Below are positions 41,564-50,605 of a DNA stretch of 64,000 bases, in pieces. Within the stretch, counting starts at the first letter, position 1, and each line of letters starts with the position of its first letter. A program made the position numbers and the translations under genes. Under the pieces are notes generated by a model that did no database searches, had not been told where the DNA came from, and saw nothing but the letters and a program-made list of their open reading frames with translations. Location of the stretch: assembly GCF_003112555.1 (NCBI RefSeq), contig NZ_BEWB01000018.1, forward strand, positions 1-64,000. The letters are read 5' to 3'. Source of the DNA: Streptomyces coelicoflavus. GTDB taxonomy: Bacteria; Actinomycetota; Actinomycetes; Streptomycetales; Streptomycetaceae.

Positions 41564-42499
41564 ATGGCCGTCGTCACGATGCGGGAGCTGCTGGAAAGCG
41601 GCGTCCACTTCGGTCACCAGACCCGCCGTTGGAACCCGAAGATGAAGCGCTTCATCTTCACGGAGCGCAACGGCATCTACATCATCGACCTGCTCCAGTC
41701 GCTGTCGTACATCGACCGCGCCTACGAGTTCGTCAAGGAGACCGTCGCCCACGGCGGCACGGTCATGTTCGTCGGCACGAAGAAGCAGGCGCAGGAGGCC
41801 ATCGCCGAGCAGGCCACCCGCGTCGGCATGCCCTACGTCAACCAGCGCTGGCTGGGCGGCATGCTCACCAACTTCTCGACCGTCTACAAGCGCCTGCAGC
41901 GCCTGAAGGAGCTCGAGCAGATCGACTTCGAGGACGTGGCCGCCTCCGGCCTCACCAAGAAGGAGCTGCTGGTCCTCTCCCGCGAGAAGGCCAAGCTGGA
42001 GAAGACCCTCGGCGGTATCCGCGAGATGTCCAAGGTGCCCAGCGCCGTCTGGATCGTGGACACCAAGAAGGAGCACATCGCGGTCGGCGAGGCCCGGAAG
42101 CTCAACATCCCGGTCGTCGCCATCCTCGACACCAACTGCGACCCCGACGAGGTCGACTACAAGATCCCGGGCAACGACGACGCGATCCGCTCCGTCACCC
42201 TGCTCACCCGCGTGATCGCCGACGCCGTCGCCGAGGGCCTCATCGCCCGTTCCGGTGCCGCCGGTGGCGCCAAGGGCGACAAGGCCGCCGGTGAGCCGCT
42301 CGCCGCGTGGGAGCGCGACCTGCTCGAGGGCGAGAAGGCCGAGAAGAAGGACGACGCCGAGGCCGCCGAGAAGCCCGCCGAGGCTCCTGCCGCCGAGGCC
42401 GCCCCGGCTGCCGAGGCCACCGAGGCCCCCGCCGCCGAGGCTCCTGCCGCCGAGGCTGCCGCCACCGAGGCCCCGGCCGCGGACGCCGAGCAGGCCTGA
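41564..42499 (+). CDS. rpsB: 30S ribosomal protein S2
   Basis: A 311-residue S2 (TMRELLESGVHFGHQTRRWN; VGTKKQAQEAI; NQRWLGGMLTNF). The last 55 residues are an Ala/Glu/Pro-rich extension typical of Streptomyces. AAGGAG lies about nine bases before the ATG. A strong hairpin separates it from tsf. Confidence 0.97.
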   Translation: MAVVTMRELLESGVHFGHQTRRWNPKMKRFIFTERNGIYIIDLLQSLSYIDRAYEFVKETVAHGGTVMFVGTKKQAQEAIAEQATRVGMPYVNQRWLGGMLTNFSTVYKRLQRLKELEQIDFEDVAASGLTKKELLVLSREKAKLEKTLGGIREMSKVPSAVWIVDTKKEHIAVGEARKLNIPVVAILDTNCDPDEVDYKIPGNDDAIRSVTLLTRVIADAVAEGLIARSGAAGGAKGDKAAGEPLAAWERDLLEGEKAEKKDDAEAAEKPAEAPAAEAAPAAEATEAPAAEAPAAEAAATEAPAADAEQA

Positions 42500-42521
42500 C
42501 CCCTCACCACCTTCGGGTTCT

Positions 42522-42554
42522 GGACGGCGGGGGCCCACGAAGCCCCCGCCGTCC
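42522..42554 (+). terminator. Terminator/attenuator between rpsB and tsf
   Basis: GGACGGCGGGGGC (42522-42534) pairs perfectly with GCCCCCGCCGTCC (42542-42554). Partial readthrough would set the S2 to EF-Ts ratio. Confidence 0.85.
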
Positions 42555-42594
42555 GGCCCGTAGATCTTCAGACTTCGAGAGAGATTCCGGAATC

Positions 42595-43431
42595 ATGGCG
42601 AACTACACCGCCGCCGACGTCAAGAAGCTCCGCGAGCTCACCGGCGCCGGCATGATGGACTGCAAGAAGGCGCTGGACGAGGCCGAGGGCAACGTCGAGA
42701 AGGCCGTCGAGGCGCTCCGCATCAAGGGCCAGAAGGGCGTCGCCAAGCGCGAGGGCCGCTCTGCCGAGAACGGCGCCGTCGTCTCGATCATCGCCGACGA
42801 CAACACCTCGGGTGTCCTCGTCGAGCTGAAGTGCGAGACGGACTTCGTCGCCAAGGGCGAGAAGTTCCAGAACGTCGCCACGGCCATCGCCGAGCACGTC
42901 GCCAAGGCCGCCCCGGCCGACCTCGAGGCCCTGCTCGCCTCCGAGATCGAGGCCGGCAAGACCGTCCAGGCGTACGTGGACGAGGCCAACGCCAACCTCG
43001 GCGAGAAGATCGTCCTGGACCGCTTCGCGCAGTTCTCCGGCGGCTTCGTGACCGCGTACATGCACCGCACGATGCCCGACCTGCCCCCGCAGATCGGTGT
43101 CCTCGTCGAGCTGGACAAGCCCAACGCCGAGATCGCCAAGGGTGTCGCCCAGCACATCGCCGCCTTCGCGCCGAAGTACCTCTCCAAGGAGGACGTCCCG
43201 GCCGAGGTCGTCGAGACCGAGCGCCGCGTCGCCGAGGAGACCACCCGCGCCGAGGGCAAGCCCGAGGCCGCCCTGCCGAAGATCGTCGAGGGTCGCCTCA
43301 ACGGCTTCTTCAAGGACGCCACCCTGCTGGGCCAGCCCTACGCCCTGGACAACAAGAAGTCCGTCCAGAAGGTGCTGGAAGAGGCCGGTGTCAGCCTGAA
43401 GCGCTTCTCGCGCATCAAGGTCGGCATCTGA
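42595..43431 (+). CDS. tsf: Elongation factor Ts
   Basis: A 278-residue guanine-nucleotide exchange factor for EF-Tu. The N-terminal UBA-like domain (VKKLRELTGAGMMDCKKAL) carries the TDFV motif (KCETDFVAKGE), and the dimerisation domain follows. Standard length and start. Paired with rpsB as in nearly all bacteria. Confidence 0.97.
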   Translation: MANYTAADVKKLRELTGAGMMDCKKALDEAEGNVEKAVEALRIKGQKGVAKREGRSAENGAVVSIIADDNTSGVLVELKCETDFVAKGEKFQNVATAIAEHVAKAAPADLEALLASEIEAGKTVQAYVDEANANLGEKIVLDRFAQFSGGFVTAYMHRTMPDLPPQIGVLVELDKPNAEIAKGVAQHIAAFAPKYLSKEDVPAEVVETERRVAEETTRAEGKPEAALPKIVEGRLNGFFKDATLLGQPYALDNKKSVQKVLEEAGVSLKRFSRIKVGI

Positions 43432-43467
43432 GTCCGTACCGCGACGGACGTACGACCCCGGTAGGGT
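43432..43467 (+). promoter_or_regulatory. tsf terminator hairpin and possible pyrH promoter
   Basis: GTCCGT (43432-43437) pairs with ACGGAC (43444-43449) right after the tsf stop. TAGGGT at 43462-43467 could be a -10 giving pyrH its own transcript with a leader of about 165 nt. Confidence 0.45.
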
Positions 43468-43637
43468 CGACAGCAGTCGTCGGCGCCGTTCGCGTATGCC
43501 GTTGCGTACACGCGCGTGGCGGCGGACGACAGCAGATCTGACGAGGAGGCCATTGCCGCGTATGGGATGCGAAACCCGCCCCCGCCGGCAGTGGCCTTCT
43601 TCGTGTGTGTGACCCACGTAAAAGAGGCGAGATCTCC

Positions 43638-44396
43638 ATGACCACCAAGGCCGAGAAGAGCGACGACGGCAAAGTACGCGGCCGCTTCATGCTGAAGCTG
43701 TCCGGAGAGGCCTTCTCCGGCGGTGGGGGCCTGGGCGTCGACCCCGACGTGGTGCACGCCATCGCCCGCGAGATCGCGGCCGTCGTCCGGGACGGCGCGC
43801 AGATCGCGATCGTCATCGGCGGCGGCAACTTCTTCCGCGGCGCCGAGCTGCAGGTGCGCGGCATGGACCGCGCCCGCTCCGACTACATGGGCATGCTCGG
43901 CACCGTGATGAACTGCCTGGCGCTCCAGGACTTCCTGGAGAAGGAGGGCGTCGACTGCCGCGTGCAGACCGCCATCACCATGGGCCAGGTCGCCGAGCCC
44001 TACATCCCGCTGCGCGCCGTGCGCCACCTGGAGAAGGGGCGCGTGGTCATCTTCGGCGCCGGTATGGGCATGCCCTACTTCTCCACCGACACCACCGCCG
44101 CGCAGCGCGCCCTCGAGATCGACGCCGAGGCCCTGCTCATGGGCAAGAACGGCGTGGACGGGGTCTACGACTCCGACCCCAAGACCAACCCGGACGCCGT
44201 GAAGTTCGACGCGCTCGGCTACGGCGAGGTCATCACCCGCGATCTGAAGGTCGCCGACGCCACGGCCGTCACGCTCTGCCGCGACAACAGCCTCCCGATC
44301 GTGGTCTTCGAGCTACTGAAGGAGGGCAATATCGCCCGCGCCGTCAAGGGTGAGAAGATCGGCACGCTCGTGGGGGACCAGGGCAGCCGGGACTGA
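43638..44396 (+). CDS. pyrH: UMP kinase
   Basis: A 252-residue amino-acid-kinase-fold UMP kinase producing UDP (FMLKLSGEAFSGG; IVIGGGNFFRG; MGKNGVDGVYDSDP). It is allosterically regulated in bacteria (GTP, UTP). ATG 43638 has GAGG about ten bases upstream. It precedes frr in the usual order. Confidence 0.97.
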   Translation: MTTKAEKSDDGKVRGRFMLKLSGEAFSGGGGLGVDPDVVHAIAREIAAVVRDGAQIAIVIGGGNFFRGAELQVRGMDRARSDYMGMLGTVMNCLALQDFLEKEGVDCRVQTAITMGQVAEPYIPLRAVRHLEKGRVVIFGAGMGMPYFSTDTTAAQRALEIDAEALLMGKNGVDGVYDSDPKTNPDAVKFDALGYGEVITRDLKVADATAVTLCRDNSLPIVVFELLKEGNIARAVKGEKIGTLVGDQGSRD

Positions 44397-44408
44397 CCGG
44401 AGAACACC

Positions 44409-44448
44409 CCCCGTCCGCGGACGCCACCTGTCCGGGGGACGGACGGGG
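44409..44448 (+). terminator. Hairpin between pyrH and frr
   Basis: CCCCGTCC (44409-44416) pairs with GGACGGGG (44441-44448) around a GC-rich inner region. It may attenuate transcription into frr. Confidence 0.6.
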
Positions 44449-44577
44449 CGGGACCGGGCCGGGGGATGGACAATGTCCCGCCGGTCGGGAACCGTGCAGG
44501 AAGAACGCGACGCAGCCGGCCGCCGCCCCGCAAGGGCAACCGCAGCCGGGCCTACTCAAGACACGCAGGAGCAAGTG

Positions 44578-45135
44578 GTGATCGAAGAGACCCTCCTCGA
44601 GGCCGAGGAGAAGATGGAGAAGGCCGTCGTGGTCGCCAAGGAGGACTTCGCCGCGATCCGCACCGGCCGTGCGCACCCGGCGATGTTCAACAAGATCGTG
44701 GCCGACTACTACGGCGCGCTGACGCCGATCAACCAGCTGGCCTCGTTCTCCGTGCCCGAGCCGCGCATGGCCGTGGTGACCCCCTTCGACAAGAGCGCCC
44801 TGCGCAACATCGAACAGGCGATCCGCGACTCCGACCTGGGCGTCAACCCCAGCAACGACGGCAACATCATCCGGGTGGTGTTCCCCGAGCTCACCGAGGA
44901 GCGCCGCCGCGACTACATCAAGGTCGCCAAGGCCAAGGGCGAGGACGCCAAGGTCTCGATCCGCTCCGTGCGCCGCAAGGCCAAGGACGGCATCGACAAG
45001 ATGGTCAAGGACGGCGAGGTCGGCGAGGACGAGGGCCGCCGTGCGGAGAAGGAGCTCGACGACACCACCGCCAAGTACGTCGCACAGGTGGACGAGCTCC
45101 TGAAGCACAAGGAAGCTGAGCTGCTCGAAGTCTGA
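44578..45135 (+). CDS. frr: Ribosome recycling factor
   Basis: A 185-residue factor that splits post-termination ribosomes with EF-G (IRTGRAHPAMFNKI; ASFSVPEPRMAVVTPFD). GTG 44578 lies seven bases after AGGAG and gives the standard length; the frame is open further upstream with no support. Its TGA overlaps the cdsA ATG. Confidence 0.96.
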   Translation: MIEETLLEAEEKMEKAVVVAKEDFAAIRTGRAHPAMFNKIVADYYGALTPINQLASFSVPEPRMAVVTPFDKSALRNIEQAIRDSDLGVNPSNDGNIIRVVFPELTEERRRDYIKVAKAKGEDAKVSIRSVRRKAKDGIDKMVKDGEVGEDEGRRAEKELDDTTAKYVAQVDELLKHKEAELLEV

Positions 45136-46310
45136 TGAACGACTCTTCCTGGGGAGCGCCGCCACAAGCCGGGTACTGGGGGCCGTCCGACCAGGGACCC
45201 GTCCAGGGCGCCGCCCCGGCGGGTCCCGCGTACGATGCGCACTACGCGCAGCAGACTCGCCCCATGCCCATCGTGCCCGACGTACCCGAACACGGCGGAG
45301 ACCAGGACGACGACCAGGGGACCGCTCGGCCGGGCGGTCCCCTGTTCCGGGACGAGCCGTTCCACGACCAGCCCGGTCGCGACGAGCCGTACCGCGACCA
45401 GAATCCGTCGGCGCAGCCGTATGCGGCGGTGCCGCAGAATCCGGAGCCCATGCCCGACGCCCCGCAGCCGGCGCAGCCCCAGCCGCCGCAGAAGAAGAGC
45501 GCGGGGCGCGACCTGGGGGCCGCGATAGGGGTCGGTGTCGGCCTCGGCGTGGTGATCATCGCGTCGCTGTTCGTCGTCAAGGCCGTCTTCGTCGGCGTGG
45601 TGGTGATCGCCGTCGTGGTGGGCCTGTGGGAGCTGACCAAGCGTCTGGAGGAGCGCAAGGGCATCAAGGCGCCCCTCGTGCCGCTCGCCATCGGCGGTGC
45701 GGCGATGGTGGTCGCCGGCTACGCGCGCGGCGCCGAGGGGGCGTGGATCGCCATGGCCCTCACGGCCCTCGCGGTCCTCGTCTGGCGGATGACGGAGCCG
45801 CCCGAGGGCTACCTCAAGGACGTCACCGCGGGCCTGTTCGCAGCCTTCTACGTGCCGTTCCTGGCCACGTTCGTCACCATGATGCTGGCGGCGGACGACG
45901 GCGCCTGGCGCGTCCTGGTCTTCCTGATGCTGACGGTCGTCAGCGACACCGGGGCCTACGCCGTCGGCTGGCGCTTCGGCAGGAAGAAGCTCGCCCCGCG
46001 CATCAGCCCCGGCAAGACGCGTGAGGGTCTGCTGGGAGCGGTGGCGTTCGCGATGGCGGCGGGCGCGCTGTGCGTGCAGTTCCTGATCGAGGACGGCACC
46101 TGGTGGCAGGGCCTGCTGCTCGGCCTCGCGGTCGCGGTCAGCGCCACCCTGGGCGACCTCGGCGAGTCCATGATCAAGCGCGACCTCGGCATCAAGGACA
46201 TGGGCACCCTCCTGCCGGGTCACGGCGGCATCATGGACCGCCTGGACAGCCTGCTGCCGACGGCGCCGGTGGTGTGGTTGCTGCTGGTGATCTTCGTCGG
46301 GTCGGGTTGA
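45135..46310 (+). CDS. cdsA: Phosphatidate cytidylyltransferase (CDP-diglyceride synthase)
   Basis: A 391-residue membrane enzyme making CDP-diacylglycerol for phospholipids. The first 125 residues are a hydrophilic Pro/Gln/Asp-rich cytoplasmic extension. About eight membrane spans follow. The CdsA signature is complete at the C-terminus: GDLGESMIKRDLGIKDMG then LPGHGGIMDRLDS. The ATG overlaps the frr stop. Confidence 0.95.
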   Translation: MNDSSWGAPPQAGYWGPSDQGPVQGAAPAGPAYDAHYAQQTRPMPIVPDVPEHGGDQDDDQGTARPGGPLFRDEPFHDQPGRDEPYRDQNPSAQPYAAVPQNPEPMPDAPQPAQPQPPQKKSAGRDLGAAIGVGVGLGVVIIASLFVVKAVFVGVVVIAVVVGLWELTKRLEERKGIKAPLVPLAIGGAAMVVAGYARGAEGAWIAMALTALAVLVWRMTEPPEGYLKDVTAGLFAAFYVPFLATFVTMMLAADDGAWRVLVFLMLTVVSDTGAYAVGWRFGRKKLAPRISPGKTREGLLGAVAFAMAAGALCVQFLIEDGTWWQGLLLGLAVAVSATLGDLGESMIKRDLGIKDMGTLLPGHGGIMDRLDSLLPTAPVVWLLLVIFVGSG

Positions 46311-46330
46311 CAGCCATCCGGTAGCATGGG

Positions 46331-46359
46331 AAGGGCCTGCGGCATCTGCTGCGGGCCTT
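46331..46359 (+). terminator. cdsA terminator hairpin
   Basis: AAGGGCCTGCGGC (46331-46343) pairs with GCTGCGGGCCTT (46348-46359) with one bulge and two wobble pairs, about 20 bp after cdsA. Confidence 0.65.
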
Positions 46360-46362
46360 TCC

Positions 46363-46452
46363 GTGTATCCCCGCCGATGCGGGGATGTTCCAGTGAGGTC
46401 TCCTGGCTTCGGCATGGCCCTGCCGTTGTCCCCGCAGACGCGGGGGGTTGCC
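46363..46452. CRISPR. Two degenerate type I-E-like CRISPR repeats with one 33-bp spacer (relic)
   Basis: Two 28-29 base elements at 46363-46391 and 46425-46452 share the core TCCCCGC nnn GCGGGG and end in CC, as actinobacterial I-E repeats do. They match at 19 of 28 positions and are separated by 33 bases, the right I-E spacing. No cas genes are in the window. A chance pair of GC hairpins is the alternative. Confidence 0.4.
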
Positions 46453-46484
46453 ACAGGCCCGCCGTCATGAGGAGTTGTCCGACC

Positions 46485-47597
46485 GTGGCCCGTCCAGCCC
46501 CCGGTGAGCTCACCTTCGCCGCACCCCGCGGAGCGAAGCGGCCGCCGCGGCACCTTGCCGACCTCACGCCCGCCGAGCGCAAGGAGGCCGTCGCCGCGAT
46601 CGGTGAGAAGCCGTTCCGCGCGAAGCAGCTCTCCCAGCACTACTTCGCGCGGTACGCGCACGACCCCGAGCAGTGGACCGACATCCCCGCCGGTTCGCGC
46701 GAGGGGCTGCGGGAGGCCCTGCTGCCCGAGCTGATGACGGTCGTACGGCACCTGTCGACCGACCAGGGGACCACGCGCAAGACGCTGTGGAAGCTGTTCG
46801 ACGGGACGCTGGTCGAGTCCGTCCTCATGCGCTACCCGGACCGGGTGACCATGTGCATCAGCTCCCAGGCCGGCTGCGGGATGAACTGCCCGTTCTGCGC
46901 CACCGGCCAGGCCGGTCTCGACCGCAACCTGTCGACCGCCGAGATCGTGCACCAGATCGTGGACGGCATGCGGGCGCTCAGGGACGGCGAGGTCCCCGGA
47001 GGCCCCGCGCGGCTCAGCAACATCGTGTTCATGGGCATGGGCGAGCCCCTCGCCAACTACAACCGGGTCGTGGGCTCCATCCGCCGGCTCACCGACCCCG
47101 AGCCGGACGGTCTTGGGCTCTCCCAGCGCGGCATCACCGTCTCCACGGTCGGTCTCGTCCCCGCGATCCACCGCTTCACCGGCGAGGGCTTCAAGTGCCG
47201 CCTCGCCATCTCCCTGCACGCCCCCGACGACGAGCTGCGCGACACCCTCGTCCCCGTCAACACGCGGTGGCAGGTGCGGGAGGTGCTGGACGCCGGGTTC
47301 GAGTACGCGGCGAAGTCCGGGCGCCGGCTGTCCATCGAGTACGCCCTGATCCGCGACATCAACGACCAGGCCTGGCGCGGTGACCGTCTCGGGCGGCTGC
47401 TCAAGGGCAGGCCCGTGCACGTGAACCTGATCCCGCTCAACCCCACGCCCGGCTCCAAGTGGACCGCGTCCCGGCCCGAGGACGAGAAGGCGTTCGTGGA
47501 GGCGATCGCGGCGCACGGTGTGCCGGTGACGATCCGGGACACCCGGGGGCAGGAGATCGACGGGGCGTGTGGTCAGCTCGCCGCGAGCGAGCGGTAA
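46485..47597 (+). CDS. rlmN: Dual-specificity 23S rRNA/tRNA adenine-C2 methyltransferase RlmN
   Basis: A 370-residue radical-SAM enzyme that methylates A2503 of 23S rRNA and A37 of some tRNAs. The cluster motif Cys-x3-Cys-x2-Cys is in CGMNCPFCATG. Family segments FMGMGEPLANYN and SLHAPDDELRDTLVPVN are present, and the late cysteine near the C-terminus (GACGQLA) completes the catalytic pair. GTG 46485 lies ten bases after GAGGAG; an ATG at 46467 would precede that ribosome site. Upstream lie CRISPR-like repeats. Confidence 0.95.
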   Translation: MARPAPGELTFAAPRGAKRPPRHLADLTPAERKEAVAAIGEKPFRAKQLSQHYFARYAHDPEQWTDIPAGSREGLREALLPELMTVVRHLSTDQGTTRKTLWKLFDGTLVESVLMRYPDRVTMCISSQAGCGMNCPFCATGQAGLDRNLSTAEIVHQIVDGMRALRDGEVPGGPARLSNIVFMGMGEPLANYNRVVGSIRRLTDPEPDGLGLSQRGITVSTVGLVPAIHRFTGEGFKCRLAISLHAPDDELRDTLVPVNTRWQVREVLDAGFEYAAKSGRRLSIEYALIRDINDQAWRGDRLGRLLKGRPVHVNLIPLNPTPGSKWTASRPEDEKAFVEAIAAHGVPVTIRDTRGQEIDGACGQLAASER

Positions 47598-47642
47598 CCT
47601 GACCGGCGGAAGTACGTCAGCACAGTCACATCTTCATATTCC

Positions 47643-47734
47643 GACAGGGGAGCGCCACAGCGCTGAGAGTGCGGCACCGGCCGCAGACCCTCCGAACCTG
47701 GCCCAGGTCATTCTGGGTAGGGAGATCGGTCACC
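47643..47734 (+). ncRNA. TPP riboswitch (THI element)
   Basis: Conserved blocks appear in order: CAGGGGAGC near 47645, CTGAGA at 47663-47668, ACCCT near 47687, GAACCTG at 47694-47700, CAGGTCA near 47705 and TAGGGA at 47718-47723. It senses thiamine pyrophosphate and controls the transporter genes that follow. The element starts 45 bp after rlmN. Confidence 0.93.
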
Positions 47735-47793
47735 ACTCGAGCTGTTGCGCCCTGCCCGGGACCCTCGCCAGGGGTTCCGGGCGGGGCCGCGTC

Positions 47794-47816
47794 TTCTCCT
47801 GGTCACCCAGGAGGAA
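47794..47816 (+). promoter_or_regulatory. Shine-Dalgarno-sequestering hairpin of the TPP riboswitch
   Basis: TCCTGG (47797-47802) pairs with CCAGGA (47807-47812) over a 4-base loop, and TTC/GAA (47794-47796 with 47814-47816) extends it past one bulged G. This buries the AGGAGG ribosome site four bases before GTG 47821, so control is probably at translation initiation. An upstream GCCC..CCCGG / CCGGGC..GGGC hairpin (about 47750-47787) may be the alternative fold. Confidence 0.6.
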
Positions 47817-47820
47817 TTCA

Positions 47821-48909
47821 GTGAGCATCACCAAGAAGGTCAGCGTCCTGGCCGTCGGCCTCGGCATGGTCGGCACCCTGGCCGCCTGCGGATCGTCGTC
47901 CGACGACGCCGGCAGCGGCTCCGGCGACTCCAAGACCGTGACCCTGGTCAGCCACGACTCGTGGGCCGCGTCCAAGGACGTCGTCGCCGCCTTCGAGAAG
48001 GAGTCCGGCTACAAGGTCAAGGTCCTGGAGGACGGCGACGCCGGGCAGGCCGTCAACAAGGCCATCCTCACCAAGGACAACCCGCAGGGCGACGTCTTCT
48101 TCGGCGTCGACAACACCCTGCTGTCCCGCGCGCTCGACAACGGCCTGTTCCAGCCGTACGAGGCGAAGGGCTCCGACCAGGTCCTGCCCGCGTACCGGGC
48201 CGACCAGGACAAGCACCGGGTCACTCCGGTCGACACCGGCGACATCTGCGTCAACTACGACAAGGCGTACTTCGAGAAGCACGACCTCGCTCCGCCGAAG
48301 TCCCTCGACGACCTGGCCGAGCCCGCGTACAAGGACCTGCTCGTCACCGAGAACGCGGGCAGCTCCTCGCCGGGGCTCGGGTTCCTGCTCGGCACCGCCG
48401 CCCAGTACGGCGACGAGGGCTGGGAGGGCTACTGGAAGAAGCTCAAGGCGAACGGCGTCAAGGTCGTCGACAGCTGGGAGCAGGCCTACAACGAGGAGTT
48501 CTCCGGCTCGTCCGGCGGCAAGAAGGCGGGAGGCGACCGTCCGCTCGTCGTCTCCTACGCCTCCTCCCCGCCGGCCGAGGTCATCTACGCCGACCCGCAG
48601 CCGGACACCGCCCCCACGGGCGTCGCCGACGGCACCTGCTTCCGGCAGGTCGAGTACGCGGGCCTGCTCAGCAACGCCGAGAACCCCGCGGGCGGCAAGG
48701 CGCTCCTCGACTTCCTGCTGAGCAAGAGGTTCCAGGAGGACATGCCGCTGAACATGTTCGTCTACCCGGTGCGGGAGGGCGCGCGGATCCCCGAGGCGTT
48801 CACCAAGTTCGGGCCGCAGGCGAAGGACCCGCAGACCCTGGACCCGGCGAAGATCGCCGGCAACCGTGACCAGTGGGTCAAGTCGTGGACCTCGCTCGTA
48901 CTGAAGTGA
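47821..48909 (+). CDS. tbpA: Thiamine ABC transporter substrate-binding lipoprotein
   Basis: A 362-residue periplasmic-type binding protein. A lipoprotein signal ends at LAAC (Cys about 22), followed by a Ser/Asp/Gly linker and a ThiB-type domain (VTLVSHDSWAASKDVV; GVDNTLLSRALDNGLF). It delivers thiamine or TPP to the following permease. GTG start with AGGAGG four bases before it. The TGA overlaps the permease start. Regulated by the riboswitch upstream. Confidence 0.92.
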   Translation: MSITKKVSVLAVGLGMVGTLAACGSSSDDAGSGSGDSKTVTLVSHDSWAASKDVVAAFEKESGYKVKVLEDGDAGQAVNKAILTKDNPQGDVFFGVDNTLLSRALDNGLFQPYEAKGSDQVLPAYRADQDKHRVTPVDTGDICVNYDKAYFEKHDLAPPKSLDDLAEPAYKDLLVTENAGSSSPGLGFLLGTAAQYGDEGWEGYWKKLKANGVKVVDSWEQAYNEEFSGSSGGKKAGGDRPLVVSYASSPPAEVIYADPQPDTAPTGVADGTCFRQVEYAGLLSNAENPAGGKALLDFLLSKRFQEDMPLNMFVYPVREGARIPEAFTKFGPQAKDPQTLDPAKIAGNRDQWVKSWTSLVLK

Positions 48910-50603
48910 GCCGAGAAGGCGAGCGGACGGTGAAATCGGCGGTGAAATCAGCGGTGACGCCGACGGGCACCGCGCGCGGGAGTGCGGCCCGGCTCGGCCT
49001 CATGGCCGTGCCCGTCGCGTTCTTCGCGGTGTTCTTCGCCTACCCCGTCGCCGCCATCGTCGCGCGCGGCCTGAAGGTGGACGGAGTCTGGCAGCTCGGC
49101 CGGGTCGGGGACGTGCTGGCGCAGTCCGACGTCCGGCACGTCCTGTGGTTCACCACCTGGCAGGCGCTGGCGTCCACCGCGCTCACCCTGCTGATCGCCC
49201 TGCCCGGCGCCTACGTCTTCGCCCGCTTCGACTTCCCCGGCAAGCAGGTCCTGCGGGCCGTGGTGACCGTGCCGTTCGTGCTGCCGACGGTCGTCGTCGG
49301 CACGGCGTTCCTGGCCCTGGTCGGGCGCGGCGGGCTGCTGGACGAGCTGTGGGGCCTGCGCCTGGACACCACGGTGTGGGCGATCCTGCTCGCGCACGTC
49401 TTCTTCAACTACGCCGTCGTCGTCCGCACCGTCGGCGGCCTCTGGGCGCAGCTCGATCCGCGCCAGGAGGAGGCCGCGCGGATGCTGGGCGCCTCGCGCC
49501 TGCGGGCCTGGCGGCAGGTGACGCTGCCCGCGCTGGCGCCCGCCGTGGCCGCCGCCGCGCTGATGGTCTTCCTGTTCACCTTCACCTCATTCGGCGTCGT
49601 CCAGATCCTCGGCGGACCCACCTTCTCCACCCTCGAGGTGGAGATCTACCGCCAGACCTCGCAGGTCTTCGACCTGTCCACGGCGGCCGTGCTGACGCTG
49701 GTCCAGTTCGCGGCCGTCGCCGCCGTCCTCGCCGTGCACGCGTGGACGGTACGCCGGCGCGAGAGCGCCCTGCGGCTCGTGGACGCGGCCACGACCGCGC
49801 GCCGGCCGCGCGGGGCAGGACAGTGGACGCTGCTCGCCGGTGTCCTGGGCGTGATCGTCGTCCTGCTGGTCCTGCCGCTCGCGGTGCTGGCCCAGCGGTC
49901 GCTCGGCGCGTCCGGCTTCGGCTACTACCGGGCGCTGGCCCGCGAGGACGGCGGCGCCTTCCTCGTCCCGCCGATCGAGGCGATCGGCAACTCCCTCCAG
50001 TACGCCGTCGCCGCCACCGCCATCGCCGTGGTGATCGGCGCGCTGGCCGCGACCGCCCTCACCCGGCGCGACGCGGGCCGCTTCGTGCGCGGGTTCGACG
50101 CGCTGCTGATGCTGCCGCTCGGAGTGTCGGCCGTGACGGTCGGCTTCGGCTTCCTGATCGCGCTGGACGAACCCCCGCTGGACCTCAGGTCGTCCTGGAT
50201 CCTGGTGCCGCTCGCGCAGGCGCTGGTGGGCGTCCCGTTCGTCGTACGGACCATGCTGCCGGTGCTGCGGGCGGTGGACGGGCGGCTGCGGGAGGCGGCG
50301 GCGGTGCTGGGCGCGTCGCCGTGGCGGGTGTGGCGCGAGGTGGACCTGCCGATGGTGCGGCGAGCGCTGCTGGTGGCGGCCGGCTTCGCCTTCGCGGTGT
50401 CGCTCGGGGAGTTCGGGGCCACCGTGTTCATCGCGCGGCCCGACAACCCGACGCTGCCGGTCGCCGTGGCGCGGCTCCTTGGCCGGCCCGGGGACATGAA
50501 CTACGGCCAGGCGATGGCCCTTTCGACGATTCTGATGCTGGTGTGCGCGGTGGCCCTGGTGGTGCTGGAGCGGCTGCGGACCGACCGGAGCGGGGAGTTC
50601 TAG
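48906..50603 (+). CDS. thiP: Thiamine ABC transporter permease (fused double MetI-type)
   Basis: A 565-residue permease with about 12 spans made of two BPD-type halves, as in ThiP. Each half carries the EAA loop (QEEAARMLGASRLRAWRQVT and REAAAVLGASPWRVWREVD) that docks the ATPase. GTG 48906 overlaps the binding-protein stop; GTG 48930 is an alternative with a better ribosome site. Second gene of the riboswitch-controlled operon. Confidence 0.92.
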   Translation: MSREGERTVKSAVKSAVTPTGTARGSAARLGLMAVPVAFFAVFFAYPVAAIVARGLKVDGVWQLGRVGDVLAQSDVRHVLWFTTWQALASTALTLLIALPGAYVFARFDFPGKQVLRAVVTVPFVLPTVVVGTAFLALVGRGGLLDELWGLRLDTTVWAILLAHVFFNYAVVVRTVGGLWAQLDPRQEEAARMLGASRLRAWRQVTLPALAPAVAAAALMVFLFTFTSFGVVQILGGPTFSTLEVEIYRQTSQVFDLSTAAVLTLVQFAAVAAVLAVHAWTVRRRESALRLVDAATTARRPRGAGQWTLLAGVLGVIVVLLVLPLAVLAQRSLGASGFGYYRALAREDGGAFLVPPIEAIGNSLQYAVAATAIAVVIGALAATALTRRDAGRFVRGFDALLMLPLGVSAVTVGFGFLIALDEPPLDLRSSWILVPLAQALVGVPFVVRTMLPVLRAVDGRLREAAAVLGASPWRVWREVDLPMVRRALLVAAGFAFAVSLGEFGATVFIARPDNPTLPVAVARLLGRPGDMNYGQAMALSTILMLVCAVALVVLERLRTDRSGEF

Positions 50604-50605
50604 AC

